Source: Drouetiella sp036703255
Lineage (GTDB): Bacteria > Cyanobacteriota > Cyanobacteriia > Elainellales > Elainellaceae
Reading direction: 5' to 3'
Assembly (NCBI GenBank): GCA_036703255.1
Contig: DATNPL010000208.1
Coordinates: 45,098-109,097 of the forward strand
DNA length: 64,000 nucleotides
A model generated the notes under the pieces. That model saw only the letters and a program-made list of their open reading frames with translations, was not told where the DNA came from and did no database searches. Positions within the stretch are counted from its first letter, which is position 1, and each line of letters opens with the position of its first letter. The position numbers and the translations under genes were made by a program. Positions 34,562 to 44,155 of this stretch are shown in pieces.

Positions 34562-35479
34562 ATGATGACACAGATTAAAACACCCTTTGGTCAGCATTCC
34601 ACCGCTGCTGAAGTTGTAAAGGGCATTGATCTTTCTAGCAAGCGGGCGATCGTCACTGGCGCAGCATCGGGCATCGGCATCGAGACGGCACGGGCACTGG
34701 CTCAGACGGGGGCTGAGGTGACTCTGGCTGTGCGTAACATCGATGCGGGTGAAAAGACAGCGGCTGACATCACTGCCACCACTGGGAATGGGAACATTCA
34801 CGTCGCCTCGCTTGATCTAGCTGATCGCGCCTCGATCGCCACATTTGTCGCTGCATGGGATGAACCATTGCATATCCTTGTCAACAACGCAGGTGTGATG
34901 GCATTGCCCGAACAGCACACACCTGAAGGCTGGGAAATGCAGTTTGCCACCAATTATCTTGGACATTTTGCCCTGGCACTGGGACTCCACAAGGCATTGG
35001 CAGCAGATGGTGCGGCACGGATTGTCTCCGTTAGTTCTAGCGCACACTTGCTTTCGCCCGTTATTTTTGACGATATTCACTTCGCATTCCGTCCCTATGA
35101 CCCGCAGCTGGCATATGGACAATCTAAAACTGCCAGTATTCTTTTCGCTGTCGGTGCCACCAAACGCTGGTTCAGGGATGGTATTACGGCGAATGCGCTG
35201 ATGCCTGGTGCGATCGCCACCAACCTCCAGCGCCACGCTGGGGGCATCCAGACTCCGCCAGAGCGACAGAAGACGCTAGAACAGGGTGCTGCCACCTCAG
35301 TGCTGCTGGCAACTTCCCCTTTACTGGAGGGTATTGGCGGTCGTTATTTTGTGGATTGCAATGAAGCTGCGATCGCGACGAAGCGCACCGAAGACTATAG
35401 CGGCGTTGCCCCCTATGCACTCGATTCAGATAATGCCGATCGCCTCTGGGATAAATCGCTGCGCTTATTGGGTCAGTGA
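34562..35479 (+). CDS. Short-chain dehydrogenase/reductase, retinol-dehydrogenase-like
   Basis: The 305-residue product has the SDR cofactor motif TGAASGIG, NNAGVM, the catalytic serine in VSVSSSAH, and YGQSK as the Tyr-x-x-x-Lys pair. The N-terminal extension (TPFGQHSTAAEVVKGIDLS) and the lack of an acidic residue after strand 2 (TLAVRN) point to an NADP-dependent oxidoreductase of the WWOX/retinol dehydrogenase-like group. AAAGGAG precedes ATG 34562; a second ATG is at 34565. It likely reduces aldehydes or ketones. Confidence 0.9.
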   Translation: MMTQIKTPFGQHSTAAEVVKGIDLSSKRAIVTGAASGIGIETARALAQTGAEVTLAVRNIDAGEKTAADITATTGNGNIHVASLDLADRASIATFVAAWDEPLHILVNNAGVMALPEQHTPEGWEMQFATNYLGHFALALGLHKALAADGAARIVSVSSSAHLLSPVIFDDIHFAFRPYDPQLAYGQSKTASILFAVGATKRWFRDGITANALMPGAIATNLQRHAGGIQTPPERQKTLEQGAATSVLLATSPLLEGIGGRYFVDCNEAAIATKRTEDYSGVAPYALDSDNADRLWDKSLRLLGQ

Positions 35480-35715
35480 TTTCCATGCGTCATTTGTCAT
35501 GCAATAGAAGTCACAATGACAAGATTCACCAAAGATGTAGATAGGGCATTTTTTCTTGACATTATGCAGCGCCTGCGATGCGTTGCTGAGTAATGTACTG
35601 CTGACACGTCAAGGAGATGACGGCTTGGCAAAGAGTGACTACGCCCGATCGCATCGGCTAGAACAACCATTTTTCGCAATTCAACGAGAGCAACAAACAC
35701 AAAGGAGCTTACGAC

Positions 35716-36537
35716 ATGAACATGCTCACCATTAGAAACGTTACTCGTCTGCTTTTGATCACCGCACTTTCCCTGGCAGTCATCTTAATCACTTCTGTAG
35801 GAACTATCATGAATCCTGTTATCGCCCAAGACAGCAAGCCCACCATCGTTTTCGTCCACGGCGCGTTCGCTGAGTCTGATAGTTGGAACGGCGTATTAAC
35901 CAAGCTGATTGCAAAAGGATACCCAACGATTGCCGCTGCCAATCCCCTGCGCGGAGTCAAGAGTGACGCGGACTATGTTGCCAGTATCCTTAAGAGCATT
36001 GAGGGACCCATTGTTTTGGTCGGGCACTCCTACGGCGGCTCGGTGATCACAAATGCCGCCAATGACAACCAGAAAGTGAAGGCATTGGTCTACGTGGCTG
36101 GCTTCGCTCCTGATATGGGCGAGACTGCCGCCGACCTCTCAGGTCGTTACCCAGGCAGCACACTCGGACCGACGCTTGCGCCGCCAGTCGCTCTGCCCGA
36201 TGGCGGTAAGGATCTCTACATCCAGCAGTCCAAGTTCCACGCTCAGTTTGCTGCGGATGTGCCTGTCGCAGATGCAGAGCTGATGGCGAGCACCCAGCGA
36301 CCCGTGACGGACGCTGCGCTGAATGAGGCATCCGGCACGCCTGCATGGAAGTCCACCCCATCTTGGTTCATCTATGGTGAGCGTGATTTGAACATTCCAG
36401 CAGCGATGCACGCTTTCATGGCGGAGCGCGCTAACTCAAAGGAGACGATCGCTGTGAATGGTGCGTCTCATGTCGTGATGATTTCCCATTCGGATGCCGT
36501 AGCAGAGATCATCGAGCATGCTGCAACTGCGCCATAG
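35716..36537 (+). CDS. Secreted or lipid-anchored alpha/beta hydrolase
   Basis: The product has 273 residues with a signal peptide (LLLITALSLAVILITSVG, cleavage near VIAQ). An alpha/beta hydrolase follows: FVHGAFAESDSW oxyanion region, nucleophile elbow GHSYGG, the acid near GERDLNIP, and the terminal His in GASHVV. It is of the small esterase type that also hydrolyses lactones or epoxides. A truncated sister gene lies directly downstream at 36546. Confidence 0.88.
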   Translation: MNMLTIRNVTRLLLITALSLAVILITSVGTIMNPVIAQDSKPTIVFVHGAFAESDSWNGVLTKLIAKGYPTIAAANPLRGVKSDADYVASILKSIEGPIVLVGHSYGGSVITNAANDNQKVKALVYVAGFAPDMGETAADLSGRYPGSTLGPTLAPPVALPDGGKDLYIQQSKFHAQFAADVPVADAELMASTQRPVTDAALNEASGTPAWKSTPSWFIYGERDLNIPAAMHAFMAERANSKETIAVNGASHVVMISHSDAVAEIIEHAATAP

Positions 36538-36545
36538 CAAGAAAA

Positions 36546-37154
36546 CCATATGTTATCCCCCTGTTGGAGCAGGATGGTTATACAGTCACTGCTGCCCAAA
36601 TTCCGCTCACCTCACTTGCTAAGAATGTGGCAACGGCTAAGTAGGTGATTGACGATCAGGCAGGTTCCGTTGTTGTGGTCGGGCATTCCTATGCTGGAAA
36701 CGTGATCGCAGGTGCGGCGGCTGGTAATCGGCAGGTGAAAGCTCTGGTCTATATCAATGCTTTCGCACCAGATGTCGCTGAAACAGCAAGCGGTTTGAAT
36801 AGCAGATACGCAGCAACTCCGATCAGCATGGCAATTGTGTCTGATGCAGCCAACTTTCTCTACGCCGATCGCAAGAAGTTTCACGATCTGTTTGCTCAGG
36901 ATGTATCAGAAGCAGAGGCGCAAGTGATAGCCGCAACCCAAAAGCCTATCGCCAGCGCAGCATTTGACCAATCCCTGAGTGACATTGCCTGGAAGAGAAT
37001 TCCTTCCTGGTACCTGGTAACTCAAAGCGATCGAGCTATCAACCCTGAGTTTCAGCAAGTTATGGCTCAACGAATGGGGGCTAAGACAACCGAAGTCAAT
37101 TCCAGTCATGTACCTTTTATCTTTCATCACAGTGTGGTTGCCAAACTGATTTAA
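36546..37154 (+). pseudogene. Truncated alpha/beta hydrolase, paralogue of the upstream gene
   Basis: The frame resembles the 35716 gene from about its residue 70 on: VIPLLEQDGYTVTAAQIPL, GHSYAGNVIAGAAAGNRQVK, ALVYINAFAPDVAETASGL, and the C-terminal NSSHVPF. The N-terminal signal and oxyanion loop are missing, and TAG 36642 interrupts the reading frame. From GTG 36645 the rest (169 residues) is open and includes the nucleophile, but lacks the N-terminal strand, so it is unlikely to be functional. Confidence 0.8.
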
Positions 37155-37185
37155 GAGGTGGCTGATTTTTGAGAAACTGAGAGCA

Positions 37186-37370
37186 GTGATTGACAAAACG
37201 CAGACTTCTCTCCATCGCCACATGCGCTATTCCGAACAACTTTATGTGCTAGAAGGTGGCTACCGGGACAGTGGATGAGACAGAACCAACGGGCATAGCA
37301 TTGTTTGAACGCATTTCTGCTGAAATTGGCGATAGCTTTTGGGTTCTCCCGGAATGCTGCCTACATGATG
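37186..37370 (+). pseudogene. Internally deleted cupin gene
   Basis: KTQTSLHRHMRYSEQLYVLEG, then after a ~150-bp deletion TVDETEPTGIALFERISAEI, match the intact cupin encoded at 48407-48838 (KTQTPLHRHTRYSEQLYVLEG; NETEPTDMALFERISAEI). The two pieces are in different frames, so the gene is dead. It shows that the alpha/beta-hydrolase and cupin genes were duplicated between the two halves of this region. Confidence 0.85.
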
Positions 37371-37406
37371 CTACGAGAATAGACGCAATCTAGACGAGAT
37401 TTCAAG

Positions 37407-38141
37407 ATGCTACAAACCATTCCTCAATTCAGTGCGAACGAGCCAACTAATAAAGCAGTGATGACAGCCGTAACATCCCATGTTTTACTAATCGAAAATG
37501 ACAGTCAACTGACTCAGCTAATTACGCAAGAACTAAGTTGTGAAGGGTACCAGGTTAGCTTAACAGGGGATGGCATTAGTGGATTGCTGGCTGCTCGTCA
37601 AACGAATCCACAGTTGATTATCATCGGTTGGCCTCTTTCAGGAGTTTCCTGTATAGAGTTTTGCCATCGGCTGCGCTCAACCTACAACTATGTACCTATT
37701 ATTGTATTGGACTACGAAGGACGAGTTTATGAACGAATCACTGCTCTAAACGCAGGGGCAAGTGATTGCCTTAGCAAACCTTTCGCTGTAGAAGAACTGA
37801 TCGCCAGAGTTCGAGCGCATTTAAGACAAGTACCAAAAGAAGCGCATCTTTTACAATTTGAGCAGCTCATCCTCAATCAAAAAGCGCGACAAGTCTACTA
37901 TGGGAATCAGGAAATTGAACTGACTGCCAAGGAGTTTGATTTGCTGAACTATTTAATGAGGCATCCGAACCAGGTGTTAACTCGTGAACAAATTCTTGAT
38001 GATGTTTGGAATTACAGAAATTTTGGCGGTTCAAATGTCATTGAAGTTTATATTCGCTACTTGCGAATCAAATTGGAAGCACAAGCTGCAAAACAATTAA
38101 TCCACACAGTGCGCGGTGTTGGATATGTGTTAAGACTTTAG
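37407..38141 (+). CDS. OmpR-type response regulator with atypical receiver
   Basis: The 244-residue product has an N-terminal receiver domain (~24-140) and a C-terminal winged-helix DNA-binding domain (~148-244; LTAKEFDLLNYLMRHPNQVL, GVGYVLRL). The phospho-acceptor aspartate is replaced by Gly74 (LIIIGWPLSG where D is expected), and one residue of the acidic pair is Asn (ENDSQ). The signalling Lys remains (CLSKPF). Phosphorylation by a kinase is therefore unlikely; such pseudo-receivers work by dimerisation alone or sense other signals. It stands between the hydrolase and reductase genes with no kinase beside it. Confidence 0.87.
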   Translation: MLQTIPQFSANEPTNKAVMTAVTSHVLLIENDSQLTQLITQELSCEGYQVSLTGDGISGLLAARQTNPQLIIIGWPLSGVSCIEFCHRLRSTYNYVPIIVLDYEGRVYERITALNAGASDCLSKPFAVEELIARVRAHLRQVPKEAHLLQFEQLILNQKARQVYYGNQEIELTAKEFDLLNYLMRHPNQVLTREQILDDVWNYRNFGGSNVIEVYIRYLRIKLEAQAAKQLIHTVRGVGYVLRL

Positions 38142-38145
38142 ATTG

Positions 38146-38317
38146 CGTAGAACGGGTTGAGTGTATCTCTGGTAAGGAAGCATTATCTACGGAAACGCAA
38201 GGCGATCGTGTCCTCGACGAGTATGTGGCTATAGCCTGTCGGCTCAAAAATGGAAAGATTACCGAGATTGAGACTTTCCTTTCTGACATTGACGGTATGA
38301 ATATCTTCTTCTTCTGA
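38146..38317 (+). pseudogene. C-terminal fragment of a SnoaL/NTF2-like protein
   Basis: The frame ends VLDEYVAIACRLKNGKITEI, then ETFLSDIDGMNIFFF and TGA. That matches the last strands of SnoaL-like polyketide-cyclase-fold proteins. There is no start, and the 5' part overlaps the end of the response-regulator gene. The gene appears truncated. Confidence 0.6.
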
Positions 38318-38418
38318 GATGAAATATTTGTTCTAAAGAGACTGATGGAGTAATGACAACTACACATAATAGTCCGCCAAAAGTTTGTAGAAAAAAATAG
38401 TAGAACAAGGAAATATGA

Positions 38419-39807
38419 ATGAACACGGAATACTATGATGACATTGTGATTGGCGGCGGCAAAGCAGGTAAAACACTGGCACCTGCATTAGCGGCGAGTG
38501 GACGAAAGACCGCTCTGGTAGAGCGGAGCTTGACCATGATAGGGGGCGGGTGTATTAACATCGCCTGTATTCCCACTAAAACGATGGTGGCAAGCGCGGA
38601 GGTTGCCCATACTATGCAGAACAGTGCGGCTTATGGCGTGAAGACCTATCAACCTACCGTTGATTTAGCAGCGATTATCCAACGGAAGCGATCGGTGGTG
38701 CTGGCTGCGCGTGAAATGAATTTGCATAACTTGGAAGCAGCTCTGGGTGAAAATTTGATCATTGGCACAGCACGATTTATTGATGCTAAAACGATCGAAG
38801 TCACAAACACGGAAGGCAATACCCGTTTACTTGTCGCAGAGCGATTGTTTATCAACACAGGTACACGACCGTTGATTCCACCCGTACTTGGACTCAAAGA
38901 AGCTGAGTTTTTGACGAGTGAGTCGATTATGGAGCTAGAACAATTGCCGGAGCATTTGATCATTCTGGGCAGCGGCTACATTGGCTTGGAGTTTGCTCAG
39001 ATGTTCCGGCGCTTTGGCTCTCGCGTCACCGTAATCGGGCAGCGCGAGCAAATTCTGTCCTCACAAGATCCCGATATTGCGATCGCCATACAGACTCTTT
39101 TAGAACGGGACGGTATTGAATTCCTTTTGAAGTCGAAAGTATTGTGGATCGATCGCGCTGGCAATGAAACTATCCTGCAAATCCAGGTAGACGATCGGGA
39201 AGTCAGTCTTCAGGGTTCACATTTGCTTGTTGCTGTCGGTCGCGCTCCTACCACTGATACCTTGAACCTAGCGGCTGCGGGTATTATGGTAGATGCTAGT
39301 GGGTTTATTCAAGTCAACGATCGCCTGGAAACCAGCGTTCCCAACATTTGGGCATTGGGCGATATCAATGGGGGGCCGCAGTATACTCATATCGCGCTCG
39401 ACGATTATCGGATTGTTAAAGCGAATCTCATTGAGGGTGGCAACCGTCGCACGGGCGATCGACCCATTCCATCTTGTTTGTTCATTGACCCAGAATTAGC
39501 GCAGGTGGGTCTGACTGAAATCGCCGCACGACAACAAGGGCATGATATCCGCGTGGCAAAGCTGGATGCGTCCGCCATTCCTCGCGCTAGAACGCTTGGT
39601 CAAACTGATGGATTCCTCAAAGCAATCGTCGATGCTAAGACCGATCGCATTCTCGGTTGTTCACTGTTTTGCCATGCAGCAGGTGAAATGCTTTCGACAG
39701 TGCAGATGGTGATGCAATCTGAGATGCCTTACACTGTTCTGCGCGATGGCGTATTGACCCATCCCACCATGACTGAAGGGTTAAATCTACTGTTCTCAAA
39801 GCTGTAA
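38419..39807 (+). CDS. RclA-like FAD-dependent pyridine nucleotide-disulfide oxidoreductase
   Basis: The 462-residue flavoprotein is of the mercuric reductase/RclA group. FAD binding is at VIGGGKAGKTLAPALAA, the redox-active pair is Cys45/Cys50 (GCINIACIPTKT), and NAD(P)H binding is at ILGSGYIGLEFAQMF. The second FAD motif is IWALGDINGGPQYTHIALDD, and the interface His is in LTHPTMTEGLN. RclA protects bacteria from hypochlorous acid by reducing Cu(II). The AGKTLA and GGPQYTHIALDDYRI features are close to E. coli RclA as I recall it. No additional N-terminal mercury-binding domain is present. Confidence 0.85.
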   Translation: MNTEYYDDIVIGGGKAGKTLAPALAASGRKTALVERSLTMIGGGCINIACIPTKTMVASAEVAHTMQNSAAYGVKTYQPTVDLAAIIQRKRSVVLAAREMNLHNLEAALGENLIIGTARFIDAKTIEVTNTEGNTRLLVAERLFINTGTRPLIPPVLGLKEAEFLTSESIMELEQLPEHLIILGSGYIGLEFAQMFRRFGSRVTVIGQREQILSSQDPDIAIAIQTLLERDGIEFLLKSKVLWIDRAGNETILQIQVDDREVSLQGSHLLVAVGRAPTTDTLNLAAAGIMVDASGFIQVNDRLETSVPNIWALGDINGGPQYTHIALDDYRIVKANLIEGGNRRTGDRPIPSCLFIDPELAQVGLTEIAARQQGHDIRVAKLDASAIPRARTLGQTDGFLKAIVDAKTDRILGCSLFCHAAGEMLSTVQMVMQSEMPYTVLRDGVLTHPTMTEGLNLLFSKL

Positions 39808-39874
39808 AGCAGCAAATGCAGACACTCTGCCTGCCTAACACTCAGGTTCAAACTCAACAAATATAGGACTCATC

Positions 39875-40624
39875 ATGAATAAATTAGATGGAAAAGTTGC
39901 GCTTGTCACTGGTGGCACCAGTGGTATTGGTCTTGCTACTGCAAAGCGATTCGTTGCTGAAGGTGCCTACGTCTTCATTACAGGTCGTCGTCAGCCTGAA
40001 CTGGACGCTGCCGTGAAGGAAATCGGCAAAAATGTTACGGGTGTGCAGAGCGATGCTTCTAATCTGGCAGACCTCGATCGCCTGTTCGCCACCATCAAGC
40101 AAGATCAAGGGCACCTGGATGTGATCTTCGCCAATGCGGGTGGTGGAGAACTCGCCCCACTCGGATCAATCACCGAAGAACACTTTGATAAAACGTTCAA
40201 TACCAACGTTAAAGGTCTACTGTTCACCGTGCAAAAAGCGCTACCGCTGCTGCCAGACGGTGCTTCCATCATTCTGAATGCCTCGATTACTTCCATCAAG
40301 GGCACTCCAGCCTTTAGTGTTTACAGCGCTACCAAAGCTGCCGTGCGATCGTTTGCTCGTAATTGGACGATCGACCTCAAAGAGCGCCACATCCGCGTGA
40401 ACGCTATCAGTCCTGGTGTGGTGCCAACTCCTGGTTACGATCACTTGGGATTGAGTGATGAGCAATTGAAGGAATTTGTGGATAGCCAAGCCGTCACCAT
40501 TCCGCTGGGACGAGTGGGTACACCCGATGAGATTGCCAAAGCTGTGGTCTTTCTCGCATCAGACGACAGCAGCTTTGTCAACGGCATTGAACTGTTTGTG
40601 GATGGCGGAATGGCACAGATTTGA
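39875..40624 (+). CDS. SDR-family oxidoreductase (glucose 1-dehydrogenase/FabG-like)
   Basis: The 249-residue classical SDR has TGGTSGIG, NAGGGE, the catalytic Ser in NASIT, YSATK for Tyr/Lys, and the C-terminal NGIELFVDGGMAQ typical of FabG-like enzymes. Arg in TGRRQ after strand 2 favours NADPH. It lies in the same orientation as the RclA-like gene and before the DUF302 gene, which starts 47 bp after its stop. Confidence 0.9.
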   Translation: MNKLDGKVALVTGGTSGIGLATAKRFVAEGAYVFITGRRQPELDAAVKEIGKNVTGVQSDASNLADLDRLFATIKQDQGHLDVIFANAGGGELAPLGSITEEHFDKTFNTNVKGLLFTVQKALPLLPDGASIILNASITSIKGTPAFSVYSATKAAVRSFARNWTIDLKERHIRVNAISPGVVPTPGYDHLGLSDEQLKEFVDSQAVTIPLGRVGTPDEIAKAVVFLASDDSSFVNGIELFVDGGMAQI

Positions 40625-40671
40625 AGCGCCCGAAGATACCCATCACCAAAACCATCAAAGGATTCATTGCT

Positions 40672-41061
40672 ATGACTGCAAAGAATGGCATCATCAGCCA
40701 GCTTAGCCACTATTCGGTGACTGAAACGATCGATCGCTTTGCCACCATCCTTCAAGCAAAAGGCATCACTATTTTTGCCCGCATTGATCAACAAACGGAA
40801 GCCGAAAAAGTTGAGCTAAGCTTGTGTCCCACACAGTTGTTGTTGTTTGGTAACTCAAAAGCTGGAACGCCGCTGATGGTCGCAGAACCGACGATCGCCC
40901 TGGATTTACCGCTGAAAGTGCTGGCATGGGAAGCGGCGGATGGCAAGGTATGGCTGAGTTACAACGATGCCCATTACTTACAACAACGGTTCTCGCTCCC
41001 AGATTCGTTGGTGAAAAATATTGATGTGATTGCACCACTCATCCATCAGGCATTCCTCTAA
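40672..41061 (+). CDS. DUF302 domain protein
   Basis: The 129-residue product matches the DUF302 pattern: TIDRFATILQAKGITIFARID, CPTQLLLFGNSKAGTPLM, and LDLPLKVLAWE, with a YNDAHYL stretch. DUF302 proteins often occur with oxidative or metal stress genes, but their activity is unknown. The upstream in-frame ATG at 40621 overlaps the SDR stop; 40672 is chosen because the product then begins at the conserved region. Confidence 0.82.
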   Translation: MTAKNGIISQLSHYSVTETIDRFATILQAKGITIFARIDQQTEAEKVELSLCPTQLLLFGNSKAGTPLMVAEPTIALDLPLKVLAWEAADGKVWLSYNDAHYLQQRFSLPDSLVKNIDVIAPLIHQAFL

Positions 41062-41123
41062 ACAACACTGTAATCCACTTATTGGAATACTTGACGATAA
41101 AACAATTCAAGCACTTAACCGCT

Positions 41124-41513
41124 ATGACTGACTACACTCTGAGCGCTAAAGCAATTCGTGGTTCATCTCCGTTGATTACGATCGCCAACGAACCACCCGC
41201 CAAGCTAATTGTCGATCCACCGCTTCCCGAACCGCTGGCACAGGGTCGCGTCTTCATCCAGTACCACACTGAGAATCTGCGCGTGGTACCAGTGTTCGGC
41301 ACCGGTGCCCTCGACGTATCGCCGCGCATCGGTCATATCCACATCACTGTCGATGACGCGCCTTGGCACTTTGTGGATGCCAGCGATGAAACGATTATCC
41401 TCGTCGGATTGGAACCCGGACAACACAAAGTGCTGATCGAACTTGCTGATCCCACGCACAAAGTCATCATCAGCGAAACGGTGCATTTCACGCTGCCTGA
41501 TTCTAAGCGATGA
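41124..41513 (+). CDS. DUF6130-family protein
   Basis: The product has 129 residues beginning MTDYTLSAKAIRG. The conserved strands GRVFIQYHTENLRVVPVFG, GHIHITVDDAPWHFVDAS and GLEPGQHKVLIELADPTH form a small beta-sandwich like the DUF6130 group. HIHI and WHF histidines could bind metal. It has no signal peptide. It neighbours DUF302 and TehA, and this set recurs in reactive-species clusters (from memory). The upstream TTG at 41082 is not favoured. Confidence 0.72.
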   Translation: MTDYTLSAKAIRGSSPLITIANEPPAKLIVDPPLPEPLAQGRVFIQYHTENLRVVPVFGTGALDVSPRIGHIHITVDDAPWHFVDASDETIILVGLEPGQHKVLIELADPTHKVIISETVHFTLPDSKR

Positions 41514-41602
41514 GTACGCGTTTTGGTGACGACTCCACGGACGTGGGTAAAGTTGTGTCATTGGCTGTTTGCATCCCTCGATAACTACTAGGAAGTTCGA
41601 CT

Positions 41603-42604
41603 ATGAAAAAATCACGTCTAAAATTTGCTGGTTTCAAGGTCGATTGCATCGCTGTTCCCGCCTCCTTTTTTGGTATAATTCTGGGTCTAGTGGGATTGGG
41701 GAATTGCTGGCGGGTGGCGGGTAAAATTTGGCACCTGCCTGTCTGAATTGGCGAAGCGATTATGCTGCTGGCAGTTACAGTCTGGCTCGTGTTGTTGTTG
41801 CTTTATTTTGGCAAATGGATGTGGGTGCGCGAAGAGGCTTTAGCCGAGTTTAAGCATCCTGTTTCATGTTGCTTTATCAGTTTGGTGCCGGTGTCTTCGT
41901 TGCTGGTGTCGTTAGCGATCGCACCTTACTCCCAGGCGATCGCGGTCGGGCTATTCATGGTCAGCGCGATCGGTCAGTTGGGGTTTGGTGTGTATCGTTC
42001 CGGTCAGTTCTGGATGGGCGGACGCAAGCCAGAAGCGACCACGCCTGTACTTTATCTGACAGGAGTTGCAGGTAGTTTTGTTAGTGCGATCGCTGCCAGT
42101 AGTCTCGGTTATCGAGAATGGGGGGCGTTGCTGTTTGGCATGGGGCTGTTTTCGTGGCTGGCCTTAGAATCCATCATCATGCAGCGCCTCTACCTGTTGG
42201 AAGCATTGCCCAAACCTCTGCGTCCAACGCTGGGCATTCAACTGGCACCCCCGGCTGTTGGCTGTGTTGCCTATTTGAGCATCACCAGTGGTCAGCCCGA
42301 CATCTTTGCCCAAATGCTCTTGGGCTACGGTTTGTTGCAGGCAGTGATTTTACTGCGGCTACTGCCCTGGTTGTGCCAACAACCCTTTAACGCTTCCTAT
42401 TGGGCATTCACGCTCGGCGTTGCTGCCTTATCGCTGGCAGCCTTGCGCTTTGTGGAACGAGGCATGACTGGCATGATGGAAGGATTAGCAATATTGCTCT
42501 TCATTGCTGCCAATATCGCGATCGGCAGTATTGCCCTGGGAACAGTACGACTGCTGCTGCGGGGCAAACTCTTGCCACCGTCAATACCTGCAAAAGCGAA
42601 CTGA
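41603..42604 (+). pseudogene. tehA: TehA/SLAC1-family transporter interrupted by one TGA codon
   Basis: From ATG 41603, preceded by AGGAAG, the frame reads VPASFFGIILGLVGLGNCWR, then KIWHLPV, a TGA at codon 48 (41744-41746), and continues in frame IGEAIMLLAVTVW to the end. The alignment with TehA has a Trp at this place (HW-LGDG in E. coli), so TGG to TGA explains the stop. The remaining ~280 residues (an open frame from ATG 41762) hold all but the first transmembrane segment. TehA-type channels export anions or confer tellurite resistance. A sequencing error or readthrough is possible; function otherwise is doubtful. Confidence 0.82.
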
Positions 42605-42675
42605 ACTTAATCGATTGTCGAGAAAAGCCATGAATCGCCAATGTGGTACAAGTTAGTAATGATTTAGCAGAGTGA

Positions 42676-43188
42676 ATGCAATCGAAAGGCATGAAACACG
42701 AGCCGTCGCGAGATTCTCTAGTCAATTTGCTGTTGCCGCTTTCTTTGATTTTGGGCTTAGTGTTGCTATTGAGCTTGAATACAAGGCAGGCTAGTGGAGT
42801 ATTGGAGTCGGTCAGTCCGCTAGAAGCGTGGCTGAAAGTCATGATCGGCTATCTGGCAGCAGGGGCAGAAATCGCAGCGGCTGTGGTAATTGGTGGCGCG
42901 ATCGTCCGAGGGAGCACAAGCTATGTACGCCAGCTATTCTTGCGTAAGCAACCACTTGATGGCACCGAAGTAATTCGTCTTCAACTAGGACGAGTGTTGG
43001 CATTGGGTCTAGAATTTACTGTTGCCAGTGATATCCTCCGCACGGCAGTTGCACCAACGCGCCAAGACATTTTGAATTTAGGTGCGATCGTTCTACTGCG
43101 AACACTGCTCAACTACTTTCTAGAGCGTGAAATCCAGCAGGGAGAGCAACGCCATGCACCCGAGCAAACGGCAACGAGAGAAAAATGA
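42676..43188 (+). CDS. DUF1622 membrane protein
   Basis: The 170-residue product has hydrophobic segments at ~17-36 (LLLPLSLILGLVLLLSL), ~52-75 and ~105-140. The DUF1622 core is recognised by VRQLFLRKQPLDGTEVIRL, then LGRVLALGLEFTVASDIL and LGAIVLLRTLLNYFLE. The function of the family is unknown. It completes the plus-strand run after TehA. Confidence 0.8.
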   Translation: MQSKGMKHEPSRDSLVNLLLPLSLILGLVLLLSLNTRQASGVLESVSPLEAWLKVMIGYLAAGAEIAAAVVIGGAIVRGSTSYVRQLFLRKQPLDGTEVIRLQLGRVLALGLEFTVASDILRTAVAPTRQDILNLGAIVLLRTLLNYFLEREIQQGEQRHAPEQTATREK

Positions 43189-43507
43189 GCCAAAATATTC
43201 CAGTTTAGAGCTAATCCAATGCTTAAAGCCTCGCAAACTCATCACCAGTCACTCATTGGATTGAGGTACAGCAGTGCGTCCAATTCAGGCATATGGACTT
43301 GAGTCCAACGATAGATTGTTGAACCACTTTACCTTCCAAGTTGCGAACCCTCAAGGGATAGCAATACTACCATCGCACATTTAGTAAAGGTGATATCAGA
43401 TAGAAAGTGTCATCACTTGAGGGAATTGGAAACGCCTATGAGCGAGAAGAAGAATAGCAATCGGTTCTCTTACCATCGCTTTCCTTCTTCACAACACAAC
43501 CCTACTA
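43189..43507. other. Convergent intergenic region
   Basis: The stretch lies between the DUF1622 gene and the stop of the minus-strand cysteine hydrolase gene. I see no gene, repeat or clear terminator hairpin in it. Confidence 0.5.
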
Positions 43508-44155
43508 TCACTGCATGGCTGCTACAACGTCGTCTGTAGATAAAACGGCGTTGGCTACATACCCAAAGTTAATTAGTGCCGCCATGTAGCCGTCACCCAG
43601 TTCCGGATGATGCGGGGCAGCAGTGGCATCCTTAACAACAAGCACCTCAAAGCCCTGTTCAATTAAATCGCGCAGGTGAGCTTCTACACACAGATTTGCC
43701 AGCATTCCCAGCAGAATTACTTTGCCAAGGTTGCGCTTCCGCAGTTGCAAAACGAGGTCATTGCTTTGCGGTCCATAAACCTTATGGGGGCTGACCACGA
43801 TCGTCTTGCCATCTTCAATAAAAGGCTTGTAGCGATCGAGCCAGTCAGCACCAGAACCGAGGAAACTATCAAGAGTTAAGGGACCACTGCGAGTGAACTC
43901 CTTCACACCAAGCATCATCTGTTCAAGAGTACCGACAAATTTCCAATTGTAATCAGTGGGATAGTAATAATGGGGAGAGATGAACACCTCAAAACCATTC
44001 TGCTTCGCGGCTTTGAAGATACGCTCAATGTTCTCGACGGTTTTATTCTGCTTGACGCTTTCACCGACTAAATCCCAGGAAACCCCTGTTTCACTCAAGA
44101 CATCGTTTTGTGGATCAATTACGACGATCGCGGTGTCATTTTTGTTGATGTTCAT
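43508..44155 (-). CDS. Isochorismatase-like cysteine hydrolase
   Basis: The 215-residue product has the triad layout of the family: an N-terminal Asp in VVIDPQNDV, a Lys in the VSPHKVYG region, and the nucleophile Cys in GMLANLCVEAHLRD. VEAHLRDLIEQGFEV is typical of the YcaC/YcgJ subgroup. These enzymes hydrolyse amides or related compounds; the substrate is unknown. Its upstream region carries the ISH3-family insertion, about 135 bp from the start codon. Confidence 0.88.
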   Translation of the reverse strand: MNINKNDTAIVVIDPQNDVLSETGVSWDLVGESVKQNKTVENIERIFKAAKQNGFEVFISPHYYYPTDYNWKFVGTLEQMMLGVKEFTRSGPLTLDSFLGSGADWLDRYKPFIEDGKTIVVSPHKVYGPQSNDLVLQLRKRNLGKVILLGMLANLCVEAHLRDLIEQGFEVLVVKDATAAPHHPELGDGYMAALINFGYVANAVLSTDDVVAAMQ

